A stretch of DNA of 64,000 nucleotides, taken from positions 1-64,000 of the forward strand of contig NZ_JHYQ01000024.1 in NCBI RefSeq assembly GCF_000621325.1, written 5' to 3'. Numbering within the stretch: position 1 is the stretch's first letter; every line of letters begins with the position of its first letter. The stretch comes from Thiothrix lacustris DSM 21227. GTDB lineage: Bacteria; Pseudomonadota; Gammaproteobacteria; Thiotrichales; Thiotrichaceae. Below the pieces are notes generated by a model, which did not search any database, was not told the origin of the DNA, and saw nothing but the letters and a program-made list of their open reading frames with translations. This document shows, piece after piece, positions 43,881-53,247 of this stretch. Position numbers and translations under genes: made by a program.

Positions 43881-45350
43881 ATGAAAAACATACAGAGGAA
43901 CATTGCGTTCAGTGGTCTTGGCTATATTTTGCCACTTTTAGCATCACTGGCGACGATTCCATTAATGATCAAGTACATGGGTGAAGATACCTATGGTTTG
44001 TACATTATTTGCATCTCACTTATCGGTTTTATGACATTTGTTGATCTTGGTATTGGCCAATCTATTGTCAAATATGTTTCCCAATATGAGGCGACAGGTG
44101 AAAGTGTAAAAATTAAGCCGATTTTAGACATCGCGTTGATGATGTATGTTGTTTTGGGTGTTTCTATTGCAGCATTGGTTGCATTCTTTTCATTATCATT
44201 AGGTAAGTTGATTTATAATGATGATGCTTTAAAAACCGTCATGGCAGGCCACGCTTTATCTATTACTGCTTTGGCTTTTCTACTAAGTTATATTAATCAG
44301 TTTTTCTTGAATGTATTCAAAGCATATCACCGCTTCGATATTCCTGCGGTGATTCAGAATTCAGCTAATATTGCAGGAATAGTGTCAGCGACTATACTGT
44401 TATTGTTGGGTTATGATTTGCTCGTCATTTTGTGGGGATATGTCATTATTCAAGTGATTGCCTTGACGGCAGGTTATCATTTTTGCAAAAAAATATTACC
44501 ACAAGGCGTCGGTCTGGGTTTGTCATTTAATAGTCACATCTTTGCAGAAATGTTGAGCTTTAGTATTTACACTTTTGTCAGTAATTTTCTCGGTGGTGTT
44601 GTTTCTAGACTTGATAAGTTCATCATCGGGGCAATCTTGGGTACAGAAGCGGTGACGTATTACCAGATCCCCTACACGATTGCGCAAATGGCCAATGGGA
44701 TTATTCAAGTTCTTAGTCAAATTACATTTCCACGTTTCAGTGAGCTATCTAGCCTAAATGATACTGTTGGACGTCTTGCTTTATATAAATATTCAATGTT
44801 GCTGGTTTTCATTGCTAGTATGGGTATTAATGTGGCGTTGATTTCAGCAGGTGGGGCTTTCCTCGAATTATGGATTTCTCCTGAGTTTTCCCTCAAAAGT
44901 ACCTTAACATTGCAGATCATTGCATTCTATTTCTTCTTCCAATCTAACACTGTAGTGGCTTATTGGGCTTTACAAGGTTCTGGCAATGCTAAGGTGACAG
45001 CTTTAAGTTCTTTCATGGGAACAGTCGCTTATCTGGTGGGGATTTATTTCCTGACGCAATATTATGGTTACAATGGCGCTGCGATGTCTTTGTTCTTACT
45101 ATTGACGCCTATGCCGTATTTTTATCTATGGGTTGAGCGTAATGTTGGACACAAGTTTAGTGAATATTTGTTGCTGACTGGCTTGTTTGTTGTAAGCGGT
45201 CTACTTGTTATATTGACGTTATGGAAAATACACTCTTATCTCTCAAGTGATCTGTTAATTATTCTAGTGGATGGACTTGTCTTGACGGGTGTCGTTGGGG
45301 GGGCGTTGTTATACCTTTTTAGGGAAAAACTACGACTAAGATTTGGATAA
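43881..45350 (+). CDS. Wzx-type polysaccharide flippase
   Basis: This 489-residue MATE/MOP-superfamily protein has about 12-14 hydrophobic helices. FSGLGYILPLLASLATIPLM at the start and FLGGVVSRLDKFIIGAILG in the middle are typical of O-unit flippases. It would flip the lipid-linked repeat unit to the periplasm. The gene is AT-rich. No clear Shine-Dalgarno at ATG 43881. Confidence 0.9.
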   Translation: MKNIQRNIAFSGLGYILPLLASLATIPLMIKYMGEDTYGLYIICISLIGFMTFVDLGIGQSIVKYVSQYEATGESVKIKPILDIALMMYVVLGVSIAALVAFFSLSLGKLIYNDDALKTVMAGHALSITALAFLLSYINQFFLNVFKAYHRFDIPAVIQNSANIAGIVSATILLLLGYDLLVILWGYVIIQVIALTAGYHFCKKILPQGVGLGLSFNSHIFAEMLSFSIYTFVSNFLGGVVSRLDKFIIGAILGTEAVTYYQIPYTIAQMANGIIQVLSQITFPRFSELSSLNDTVGRLALYKYSMLLVFIASMGINVALISAGGAFLELWISPEFSLKSTLTLQIIAFYFFFQSNTVVAYWALQGSGNAKVTALSSFMGTVAYLVGIYFLTQYYGYNGAAMSLFLLLTPMPYFYLWVERNVGHKFSEYLLLTGLFVVSGLLVILTLWKIHSYLSSDLLIILVDGLVLTGVVGGALLYLFREKLRLRFG

Positions 45351-45386
45351 TCTGTTAACTATAAATAAAGATTTGGTTGTTTAGAT

Positions 45387-46535
45387 ATGAAGAAAAAGAT
45401 AGGTATACTGACGTTTTATCCTATGCATGGTGGTGGGATTTTTCAATATATCCAGTCAATGGTTGATGCACTGGCTGCTGATAAAGGTAGTACTTACATC
45501 ATATTTGCTGACGAAAATGATAATCGTTTTGATGGTTATGGCCTAGAGGTTAGGAAGTTAGTGCCGTCTAATCGATCTGGAATGAATCAAGTCATTATTT
45601 TTTCTCAACTTTTACTTGGGCTACGTCAGCCTTTCTTTCTTCGGAAGGATGAGTTAGATGCGTATGCTGATATTGATTTATTCATGTCACCCGCTACTTC
45701 AGTTTATCCTCATTTATTCCTGAAAAAACCGTTTGTTTTCACATTACATGATATGCAGGAAAAATATTACCCTCATGCATTTACGCGGACTGAACGATTT
45801 AAGCGAGAATTGCGTAATCGTGCACTCACAAAATCAGCTAAGGCTGTTATTTGTGAGTCAAACTATGTTAAACAAGATATTATGAATTTCGTAGGGGCTG
45901 ATGGTAAAAAAATATCCATTATTCAGTCCCCACCACCTGATTTTTTACTTCGCTACGAAGCTAAACCTGAAAATTTTGCAGCGGTAAGGCTTAAGTATAA
46001 CTTGCCAGAACGCTATGTTTTTTATCCTGCACAATGTTGGTTTCATAAAAATCACATTAAGTTGGTTGATGCTTTTAATACAATCGTCAATGAAACTGAT
46101 GAGGATGTTTCCCTTATTTTATCGGGTTCACAGCAGGATAATTACCCGAAGTTGATGGCTAGAATAAAAGAGCTTGGACTTGAAAATCGTATTAAACATT
46201 TAGGCTATATTGATTATGAGGATATTCCTTATCTCTACAAAATGGCGCAGATGTTAGTGATGCCAACCTTGTTTGAAAGTGTGAGTATACCCATTTACGA
46301 GGCATTTGCTTTAGGTGTGCCAGTATGTTGCTCTAATGTTGTGGCTTTGCCGGAACAGGTGGGTGATGCTGCTTTGATTTTTAATCCAAATGATTCGGCG
46401 GATATGGCAGAAAAAATAGTGACCCTTTTACGCGATAAGCCATTGGCGACAGCGTTAGCAGCAAGAGGTAGGCAACGTGTCAGAAGCTTTGATCATAAAG
46501 AATATGCCACGAAAATTTTGAGTGTCATTAATTAG
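45387..46535 (+). CDS. Glycosyltransferase family 4 (GT-B)
   Basis: In this 382-residue protein an N-terminal domain begins with MHGGGIFQYIQSMVDAL. The C-terminal half has the GT4 set YPAQCWFHKNHIKLVDAF, LSGSQQDNYPKL, HLGYIDYEDIPYLYKMA and PTLFESVSIPIYEAFALG with the E-x7-E sugar-nucleotide motif. It is a retaining transferase of the repeat unit; given the sugar genes, mannose or perosamine transfer is plausible but unproven. Confidence 0.9.
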   Translation: MKKKIGILTFYPMHGGGIFQYIQSMVDALAADKGSTYIIFADENDNRFDGYGLEVRKLVPSNRSGMNQVIIFSQLLLGLRQPFFLRKDELDAYADIDLFMSPATSVYPHLFLKKPFVFTLHDMQEKYYPHAFTRTERFKRELRNRALTKSAKAVICESNYVKQDIMNFVGADGKKISIIQSPPPDFLLRYEAKPENFAAVRLKYNLPERYVFYPAQCWFHKNHIKLVDAFNTIVNETDEDVSLILSGSQQDNYPKLMARIKELGLENRIKHLGYIDYEDIPYLYKMAQMLVMPTLFESVSIPIYEAFALGVPVCCSNVVALPEQVGDAALIFNPNDSADMAEKIVTLLRDKPLATALAARGRQRVRSFDHKEYATKILSVIN

Positions 46536-46550
46536 GTAAATGAACTGTTT

Positions 46551-47828
46551 ATGCAGCACAACACTACATTACTGAAAATGCCGCAGACTAATGGCATAAT
46601 CGCTTCGATGTATGATAAATGGCTAATGGTCATTTCATTAGCCATCGTTTCAGGTCTGTTTTTTCTGAGTGATGATCATCGCTTTGGTTTGGCATTCTTA
46701 CGTGAAGCTATCATTGGGTTGTCATTGTTAGCAGTTGCCTATGTGTTGATGTTGAAAAAAGATCAACTGGACTCAGCGGATTGGTATTTTTTAGTGATGG
46801 TTGGGTTGCTGTTTATGCTACCACCCATCTTCGCATACTTGAATTTTCATCAGCCTTTACAGTATGGCTTCCTTGAGGAGCGGCGCACTTTACTTTATTT
46901 ATTATACTTTCTGATCATGGCTACCATAGGTGGTCGGAAGGGATATGGAGATGGTGATCTAGAAGCAATATTGAAATATTTGTTCTATATTGCTTTGATT
47001 TGGTCTGTTGCGAATGCCTTTGCCTTGATTCCTCGTAATTCAGGTTTCTCGTTTTCAGTTCATGCAGAGCAGTTTACGGAAGGATTTGTAGCAACAGATG
47101 ATCGTTTTGAAACCCGCTTTATGGAAGGAGGGTTTCTCATTACTTTGTATCCTTATTACTTGATAGCTCGTGGGTATTTTTTAAAAGCAGTAGTGCCAAT
47201 TCTATTATTAGCTACGTATATGCTTTATATTAACCAAACACGTGGCTTTGGTTTGTTGATTGCTATAGTTTTTATTTGGATAACCATCCTTCGTCATCGA
47301 GTTAATAATTTTAATATTAGTGTATTGTTACTGATTCCAGTTGTTTTTGTATTAGGGTATTTTGCCTATTTTCTTTATGCACATGCTTTTGGTGATTCAG
47401 TCATTTTTTATGATTACCATAGAAATCGTGAGCTGCATGTTTTGTTAGGTGAAGCATTGCGTGATTTCTTTATGCCTCATGGTGCGTTATCACTTCAATT
47501 TAATGAAGGATTTCGCTCAGTATATGGCATCAATATCTATGTTTCTGATATAGGTCTGACAGGATTGATCTTTAAATATGGGATTCTATTTATCCCTTTG
47601 GCTTTTTTAATGATTATGACCGTATATCTTTTATTCTCTAAATATAAAAATGACTTTTCAATAATTTTAATGGCACTATTATTGGCTAATTTTATGGTAG
47701 CCCCTTTGGGGGATTTTTTGGGGCGCGGCACTGAGGGGTTTGCGTTGTTGATGGTATTAGTTAGATTACAAGGAGTAAACCATGAACATAAGTATATTGC
47801 TTGTGTACGGCGAGGGCGGGCATCATGA
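46551..47828 (+). CDS. O-antigen/capsule polymerase-like membrane protein (Wzy-like)
   Basis: This 425-residue protein has about 10-12 hydrophobic helices and one larger periplasmic loop in the second half (DYHRNRELHVLLGEALRDFF), as in Wzy/O-antigen ligase family proteins. Sequence conservation in this family is low, so the call rests on topology and position between a flippase and transferases. The start at 46551 has no clear ribosome site. The 3' end overlaps the next gene by 47 bases. Confidence 0.75.
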   Translation: MQHNTTLLKMPQTNGIIASMYDKWLMVISLAIVSGLFFLSDDHRFGLAFLREAIIGLSLLAVAYVLMLKKDQLDSADWYFLVMVGLLFMLPPIFAYLNFHQPLQYGFLEERRTLLYLLYFLIMATIGGRKGYGDGDLEAILKYLFYIALIWSVANAFALIPRNSGFSFSVHAEQFTEGFVATDDRFETRFMEGGFLITLYPYYLIARGYFLKAVVPILLLATYMLYINQTRGFGLLIAIVFIWITILRHRVNNFNISVLLLIPVVFVLGYFAYFLYAHAFGDSVIFYDYHRNRELHVLLGEALRDFFMPHGALSLQFNEGFRSVYGINIYVSDIGLTGLIFKYGILFIPLAFLMIMTVYLLFSKYKNDFSIILMALLLANFMVAPLGDFLGRGTEGFALLMVLVRLQGVNHEHKYIACVRRGRAS

Positions 47829-48267
47829 TCAGGCAATGCGCCTAATGAAACAAATGCAGGCACTTGATCCTAAGATTGACTTCATCCATGTGACGGATAC
47901 GGTCACTATGAAGGCCGATGGCATTGAAAAAATTTATACAGTGCCGCCCATTCGACATAAAAATGAGTCCTTCAATCCTCTTTCTTTTATGAATGCTTAT
48001 TTCAAAGCAGTAATATTAACAGTAAAGTTGGTAAGGCAATATAAGCCTCGTGCTGTAATTGGTTTAGGCCCTGGTATTTGTATACCGGTTTTCATGACAT
48101 GCAAAATTCTTAATGTGAAAAAGCGAATCTTTTTTGAAGATTGGTGCCGATTTACAAGTAAGAGCTTTTCAGGAAAAGCTTGTTTACCATTCAGTACTCG
48201 ATTTTTTGTGCAGAATGAATCATTGAAGGAATTATACCGTGACGCTGAGTTTGCAGGACGCCTCTAA
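47782..48267 (+). CDS. ALG14/PssD-like glycosyltransferase subunit
   Basis: This 161-residue protein is of the PssD/Cps14F type: N-terminal LLVYGEGGHHDQAMRLM, central VIGLGPGICIPVFM and IFFEDWCRF. These membrane-associated subunits recruit the catalytic partner (PssE/ALG13). AAGGAG lies 6 bases before ATG 47782. It overlaps the next gene by 29 bases, matching the usual two-gene arrangement. Confidence 0.88.
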   Translation: MNISILLVYGEGGHHDQAMRLMKQMQALDPKIDFIHVTDTVTMKADGIEKIYTVPPIRHKNESFNPLSFMNAYFKAVILTVKLVRQYKPRAVIGLGPGICIPVFMTCKILNVKKRIFFEDWCRFTSKSFSGKACLPFSTRFFVQNESLKELYRDAEFAGRL

Positions 48268-48730
48268 AAAACCTCGTATTCTGGTTATTACTGGAACTAC
48301 TGGATTTGATTCTTTGGTGCGTAAAATTGATGAGAGTAGAGAGCTTGAAGCTACTTATGATATTACGTTGCAAACCGGTGAGGGATTTTATAAACCAAAA
48401 AATAAGCCCTCCTTCGATTTTGATAGAGGATTGAAGGATCATCTTGCTGAGTACGATTTTTTTATTACTCATGCAGGTGCTGGTACGATTTTTATGTTAC
48501 TAGAGCAAAAAAAGCGTGTTTTGGTGGTTCCCAATACTGAACGTGCTGACAAACATCAGGCTGAACTTGCTCAGTACGTGAAGTCGCAGAATTTATGTGC
48601 AGTCTGTCAGAATGTACAAGGTATTGCTCAAGCGATTAATACTATTGATAGCAGTACAGAAAACTTACAACCTTATGAAAAAGTAGAATTTAATGCAGTG
48701 CAGGAAGTGCTGAGATATATTTATGAATAA
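48239..48730 (+). CDS. ALG13/PssE-like glycosyltransferase catalytic subunit
   Basis: In this 163-residue protein the start is GTG 48239, with GAAGGA 8 bases upstream. Motifs: RILVITGTTGFDSLVRKID, DFFITHAGAGTIFMLLEQKK and NTERADKHQAELAQY, the GT28-type nucleotide-sugar binding half. With the preceding gene it should form a two-chain transferase. The donor may be UDP-GlcNAc or UDP-Glc by family precedent. Overlaps the next gene by 8 bases. Confidence 0.88.
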   Translation: MTLSLQDASKKPRILVITGTTGFDSLVRKIDESRELEATYDITLQTGEGFYKPKNKPSFDFDRGLKDHLAEYDFFITHAGAGTIFMLLEQKKRVLVVPNTERADKHQAELAQYVKSQNLCAVCQNVQGIAQAINTIDSSTENLQPYEKVEFNAVQEVLRYIYE

Positions 48731-49532
48731 TAAGTTTTTCTTCGTAACAATTTGTTACAATAATTTATCAGGCTTGATGCGCACCGTTAATTCTTTATTA
48801 GCGCAGTCGTATCAGAACTGGGAGTGCATCATTGTTGATGGAAATTCACAAGATGGCACTCAGGCTTACCTTGAGCAGTTATCTCAAGAGCAGACAAAGA
48901 TTCGTGTGATATCGGAGCGAGATAAGGGCATTTATGATGCCATGAACAAGGGGATTGCCCAAATCCCTGAGTGCGACTATTTCTGCTTTCTAAACTCAGG
49001 TGACTCCTTGTTTGCATCAGAAACACTGATGGAGCTAGATGCTAAAATTGAGACATTAACTGGTGATAAGCCTGCTATTATTTACGGCCATGCGTGTGAA
49101 GAATTTGCTGATAATCAGCAAATTATTAAACCAGCTAGCAGTACGATTAGTCTGGAAAAAGGTATGTTTTGTCACCATCAGTCCATGTTTTTTCATCATC
49201 GCTATACCCAGTTGCGTTATGATCTTGAATATAAACTCTCGGCAGATTATGACTATATCGTCAGGGCTGTCAAAATGCTGAACCAGCCATCTGATATGCA
49301 AATGTTAGATATGGTTCTTTCTCGCTTTGACATGACGGGTGTTTCCAATAGTCGGCGGATGTCGGGTATTAAGGAAGATTTCCATTTAAGGGTTAAGAAT
49401 GAGCTTTGCTCGCCTGTGCCCTCGGCTTTATATGCTGCCCGTTCCATTGGTCTGATGAGTTTGAAACGTTTTTCATACCCGTTATATTTGCTGATGCGCA
49501 GCAAAACAACCTCTAACAATCAAGTTATCTAA
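48723..49532 (+). CDS. Glycosyltransferase family 2 (GT-A)
   Basis: In this 269-residue protein a GT2 fold starts at residue 6 (FVTICYNNLSGLMRTVNSLLAQ), with VDGNSQDGTQAYL, SERDKGIYDAMNKGI and FLNSGDSLF (DXD-like position SGDS). HHQSMFFHHRY and LSADYDYIVRA lie in the acceptor half. It resembles colanic-acid WcaE-type transferases. The acceptor is unknown. Confidence 0.9.
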   Translation: MNNKFFFVTICYNNLSGLMRTVNSLLAQSYQNWECIIVDGNSQDGTQAYLEQLSQEQTKIRVISERDKGIYDAMNKGIAQIPECDYFCFLNSGDSLFASETLMELDAKIETLTGDKPAIIYGHACEEFADNQQIIKPASSTISLEKGMFCHHQSMFFHHRYTQLRYDLEYKLSADYDYIVRAVKMLNQPSDMQMLDMVLSRFDMTGVSNSRRMSGIKEDFHLRVKNELCSPVPSALYAARSIGLMSLKRFSYPLYLLMRSKTTSNNQVI

Positions 49533-49545
49533 ATAAGGAATAATC

Positions 49546-50694
49546 ATGAGCAAAACGGCTTTAATTACTGGTATCACTGGTCAAGACGGTGCTTACCTAG
49601 CTGAATTTTTGTTAAAAAAGGGCTATACGGTACACGGAATCAAGCGTCGGTCTTCATCGCTGAACACTGACCGTATCGACCATCTGTACCAAGATCCACA
49701 TTCATCCGATGGTAAATTCGTGTTGCATTACGGCGACATGACCGACAGCATGAACCTGACCCGCATTATCGGCCAGGTGCAACCGGATGAGATCTACAAC
49801 CTCGCAGCGATGAGCCACGTTCACGTCTCATTTGATATGCCTGAATACACCGCCAATGCGGATGGTATCGGCACGCTGCGTATTCTTGAAGCGGTACGTT
49901 TCCTGAATCTGACCAAAAAAACCCGTATTTATCAGGCATCCACGTCTGAATTGTATGGTTTGGTGCAAGAAGTACCACAAAAGGAAACCACCCCATTCTA
50001 CCCGCGCTCACCTTACGCGGTTGCCAAGTTATACGCTTACTGGATCACCGTTAACTACCGCGAAGCCTATGGCATGTTTGCGTGTAACGGCATCCTGTTC
50101 AACCATGAGTCACCCTTACGTGGTGAAACTTTCGTAACCCGTAAAATTACCCGTGCGGCGTCCCGCATTGCGTTGGGTCTACAGAAAGATTTGCATTTGG
50201 GCAACCTGTCCGCGAAACGTGACTGGGGTCATGCACAAGACTACGTGGAAATGATGTGGTTGATTCTGCAAGCCGATGTACCGGAAGACTTTGCTATTGC
50301 AACTGGTGTCACCACAGAGGTGCGTGAATTTGTGCGCATGTCTTTTGCACGTGCAGGTATCAAAATTGACTTCCAGGGTGAAGGCGTTGATGAAAAAGGT
50401 GTCATTGCTGGTTTTGATCTGGCTGTTTATGACGCAGCCGTTGGCGGTACACCTGAGCAGCATGGATTAGAAGTAGGCCGTGAAGTGGTTTCTGTTGATC
50501 CACGTTATTTCCGTCCAACTGAAGTGGAATTGCTGATTGGCGATCCAACCAAGGCCAAGGAAAAATTGGGCTGGGTTCCTAAACATGATCTGAATTCACT
50601 GGTGAATGACATGATGGAATCTGACCTGAAGCTGATGCTGAAAGAAAAGCATCTGAAAGACCACGGTCACCGCATTATGTCTTATCACGAGTAA
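49546..50694 (+). CDS. gmd: GDP-mannose 4,6-dehydratase
   Basis: This 382-residue short-chain dehydrogenase-type enzyme has [19 protein letters not shown] (NADP site), [46 protein letters not shown] (catalytic T-S-E), [15 protein letters not shown] (YxxxK) and [17 protein letters not shown]. It makes GDP-4-keto-6-deoxy-D-mannose, the branch point to GDP-fucose and GDP-perosamine. Base composition rises in GC from here compared with the preceding transferases. Followed by fcl after 5 bases. Confidence 0.96.
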   Translation: MSKTALITGITGQDGAYLAEFLLKKGYTVHGIKRRSSSLNTDRIDHLYQDPHSSDGKFVLHYGDMTDSMNLTRIIGQVQPDEIYNLAAMSHVHVSFDMPEYTANADGIGTLRILEAVRFLNLTKKTRIYQASTSELYGLVQEVPQKETTPFYPRSPYAVAKLYAYWITVNYREAYGMFACNGILFNHESPLRGETFVTRKITRAASRIALGLQKDLHLGNLSAKRDWGHAQDYVEMMWLILQADVPEDFAIATGVTTEVREFVRMSFARAGIKIDFQGEGVDEKGVIAGFDLAVYDAAVGGTPEQHGLEVGREVVSVDPRYFRPTEVELLIGDPTKAKEKLGWVPKHDLNSLVNDMMESDLKLMLKEKHLKDHGHRIMSYHE

Positions 50695-50699
50695 TTCGC

Positions 50700-51668
50700 A
50701 TGAAAAAAACCCGTATTTATGTCGCTGGCCATCGTGGGATGGTCGGCTCTGCCCTGATTCGTCAACTAGCACAACGTTCTGACGTTGAATTGGTCTTGCG
50801 TTCACGGGGGGAGTTGAACCTCAGCCGTCAACAGGAAGTTGAGCAATTTTTCCAGGCGGAAAATATTGATCAGGTGTATCTGGCTGCGGCAAAAGTCGGG
50901 GGGATTCATGCCAATAACACGTATCCGGCGGATTTCATTTATGAAAACTTGATGATTGAAAGCAATATCATTCATTCAGCTTGGCAAGCAGGTGTTCAAC
51001 ACCTGCTATTCCTTGGGTCATCCTGCATTTACCCCAAGTTTGCCAAGCAGCCAATGGCGGAGTCTGAATTGTTGCAAGGTGAGTTGGAAGCAACCAACGA
51101 ACCTTATGCTATTGCCAAGATCGCCGGTATCAAATTATGTGAATCGTACAACCGTCAACATGGCACGCAATACCGCAGTGTCATGCCGACCAATTTGTAC
51201 GGTTTCAATGATAATTTTCACCCAGAAAATTCTCATGTGATTCCTGCGTTGATGCGGCGTTTCCATGAGGCGAAACTGGCAAAAGACCCACAAGTGACAG
51301 TGTGGGGTTCTGGAACACCGCGTCGAGAGTTTTTGCATGTGGATGATATGGCCGCTGCCAGCATTCATGTGATGGAAATGGATAATGCAGCGTATGAAGC
51401 ACTAGTGCCTCAGACATTGTCGCATATCAATGTAGGTACAGGGACGGATTGCAGCATTGCCCAGTTAGCCCAATTGATGGCTGAAGTGGTCGGTTTCCAA
51501 GGGAATATTGTCTTTGATGCCAGTAAACCAGATGGAACCCCACGCAAATTGCTGGATGTATCCCGTCTCAAAGGCTTGGGATGGCAACCCGAAGTTGCCT
51601 TACCCGCAGGGCTTAAGTCAACGTATGAATGGTTCGTAGATCACCAGAATGATTTCCGACAATCTTAA
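50700..51668 (+). CDS. fcl: GDP-L-fucose synthase
   Basis: This 322-residue epimerase/reductase has [16 protein letters not shown] (NADP site), [35 protein letters not shown] (catalytic Ser-Cys) and [17 protein letters not shown] (YxxxK), with [19 protein letters not shown]. It converts the Gmd product to GDP-L-fucose. Gene order gmd-fcl-manC matches fucose pathways in other polysaccharide loci. Confidence 0.95.
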   Translation: MKKTRIYVAGHRGMVGSALIRQLAQRSDVELVLRSRGELNLSRQQEVEQFFQAENIDQVYLAAAKVGGIHANNTYPADFIYENLMIESNIIHSAWQAGVQHLLFLGSSCIYPKFAKQPMAESELLQGELEATNEPYAIAKIAGIKLCESYNRQHGTQYRSVMPTNLYGFNDNFHPENSHVIPALMRRFHEAKLAKDPQVTVWGSGTPRREFLHVDDMAAASIHVMEMDNAAYEALVPQTLSHINVGTGTDCSIAQLAQLMAEVVGFQGNIVFDASKPDGTPRKLLDVSRLKGLGWQPEVALPAGLKSTYEWFVDHQNDFRQS

Positions 51669-51687
51669 TAGAAATGAAGGTGTAGTG

Positions 51688-53124
51688 ATGGCAACTCCAA
51701 TAACCCCCGTAATTTTGTCTGGTGGTTCTGGCTCACGTTTGTGGCCTGTTTCACGCAAATTGCGCCCTAAACAATTTTTGCCGCTGATTTCTGAAGACCG
51801 CACATTGTTTCAGTCGACACTGGAGCGTCTTGACGGCATTGTTAATAAACAGCCAGCGGTCATTGTGTGTAACGAAGAGCACCGTTTCATGGTGGCAGAA
51901 CAGTTACAAGGCATTGATCAGGCTAATCAGGGCATCCTGCTGGAACCTGTCGGGCGCAATACCGCGCCAGCCGTTGCGGTAGCAGCACTGTCTTTGTTAG
52001 ACAAAACCGGGCAAGATCCCGTGATGTTAGTGTTACCTGCTGACCATGTGATTACGGACGTGGCTGCGTTTCAGCAAGCTATTCAGCAAGCCTGTGCACT
52101 GGCAGAAGATGGCTATCTGGTGACTTTTGGTATTACACCGCTCACACCAGAAACTGGTTATGGCTATATTGAGCAAGGTGCCTCACTGGCTGGGTTTGAA
52201 AATGCCTGGCAGGTTGCGGCTTTTGCCGAAAAACCCAGTATTGAAACGGCTACTGCCTATTTGGCTGGTGGCAAGCATTTATGGAATTCTGGCATTTTCA
52301 TGTTTAAGGCCAGTGCCTTTTTACGTGAACTTGAAACGTACAAGCCTGAAATACTGGCCGCCTGTAAGAAAACATTCACACAAGCACAGCATGACATGGA
52401 CTTTATCCGATTGGACGCTGCGTCTTTCCAAGCATGTCCTTCTGATTCTATTGATTATGCGGTGATGGAACATACTCGCCATGCAGCCACCGTGCCGCTT
52501 AATGCGGGTTGGAATGACGTAGGTGCGTGGTCTGCGGTGTGGGAAGTCAGCGAGCGTGACGCGGCCAACAATGTGTTACGTGGCAATGTCATGACCCATG
52601 ATGCCAGTAACAATTTGGTCTTTACTGAAGATCGCTTGGTGACATTGGTCGGGGTTGATGACCTGATTGTTATTGAAACCAAAGATGCCACCTTGGTTGC
52701 ACACAAAAGCAAAGCTCAGGAAGTCAAACGTATCGTGACAGCTCTGGAAGCCGAGGGTCGTAGCGAAGCCATTATTCACCGTTTGGTCAATCGCCCATGG
52801 GGTTGTTATGACTCGGTGGACGCGGGTGAGCGTTTCCAAGTGAAGCGGATTACAGTCAAGCCCGGTGCAAAATTGTCCCTGCAAAAACACCATCACCGTG
52901 CTGAACACTGGATTGTGGTAAAGGGCACGGCCGAAGTGACATGTGATGACAAGACTTTCCTTTTAAGCGAAAACCAATCCACTTACATACCGTTGGGTAG
53001 CGTTCACCGATTGGCGAATCCGGGCAAGGTTCCGCTTGAATTGGTGGAAGTACAGTCAGGAAGTTATCTTGGGGAAGATGACATCGTTCGTTTGGAAGAT
53101 CAGTATGGGCGGAATGAAGCTTAA
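51688..53124 (+). CDS. manC: Mannose-1-phosphate guanylyltransferase/mannose-6-phosphate isomerase
   Basis: The 478-residue bifunctional enzyme starts MATPITPVILSGGSGSR at 51688, with GAAGG upstream; ATG 51649 would overlap fcl. The pyrophosphorylase domain has GGSGSRLWPVSRKLRPKQF and FAEKPSIETATAYL; the C-terminal cupin isomerase domain has KPGAKLSLQKHHHRAEHWIV, EN and STYIPLGSVHRL. It makes GDP-mannose from mannose 6-phosphate steps; a phosphomannomutase is not in the window and must be elsewhere. Confidence 0.95.
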   Translation: MATPITPVILSGGSGSRLWPVSRKLRPKQFLPLISEDRTLFQSTLERLDGIVNKQPAVIVCNEEHRFMVAEQLQGIDQANQGILLEPVGRNTAPAVAVAALSLLDKTGQDPVMLVLPADHVITDVAAFQQAIQQACALAEDGYLVTFGITPLTPETGYGYIEQGASLAGFENAWQVAAFAEKPSIETATAYLAGGKHLWNSGIFMFKASAFLRELETYKPEILAACKKTFTQAQHDMDFIRLDAASFQACPSDSIDYAVMEHTRHAATVPLNAGWNDVGAWSAVWEVSERDAANNVLRGNVMTHDASNNLVFTEDRLVTLVGVDDLIVIETKDATLVAHKSKAQEVKRIVTALEAEGRSEAIIHRLVNRPWGCYDSVDAGERFQVKRITVKPGAKLSLQKHHHRAEHWIVVKGTAEVTCDDKTFLLSENQSTYIPLGSVHRLANPGKVPLELVEVQSGSYLGEDDIVRLEDQYGRNEA

Positions 53125-53247
53125 TAAAATTATCTTTCTGTTTTCAAGTACATAGTTTATTGCGTAATGTACTATTATTGATTGGGTTTTATAAGTTTAT
53201 CTCAGCAACAAAAGATAGCCGGTAGCAGCGATGCTCAAGGAGCAGTG

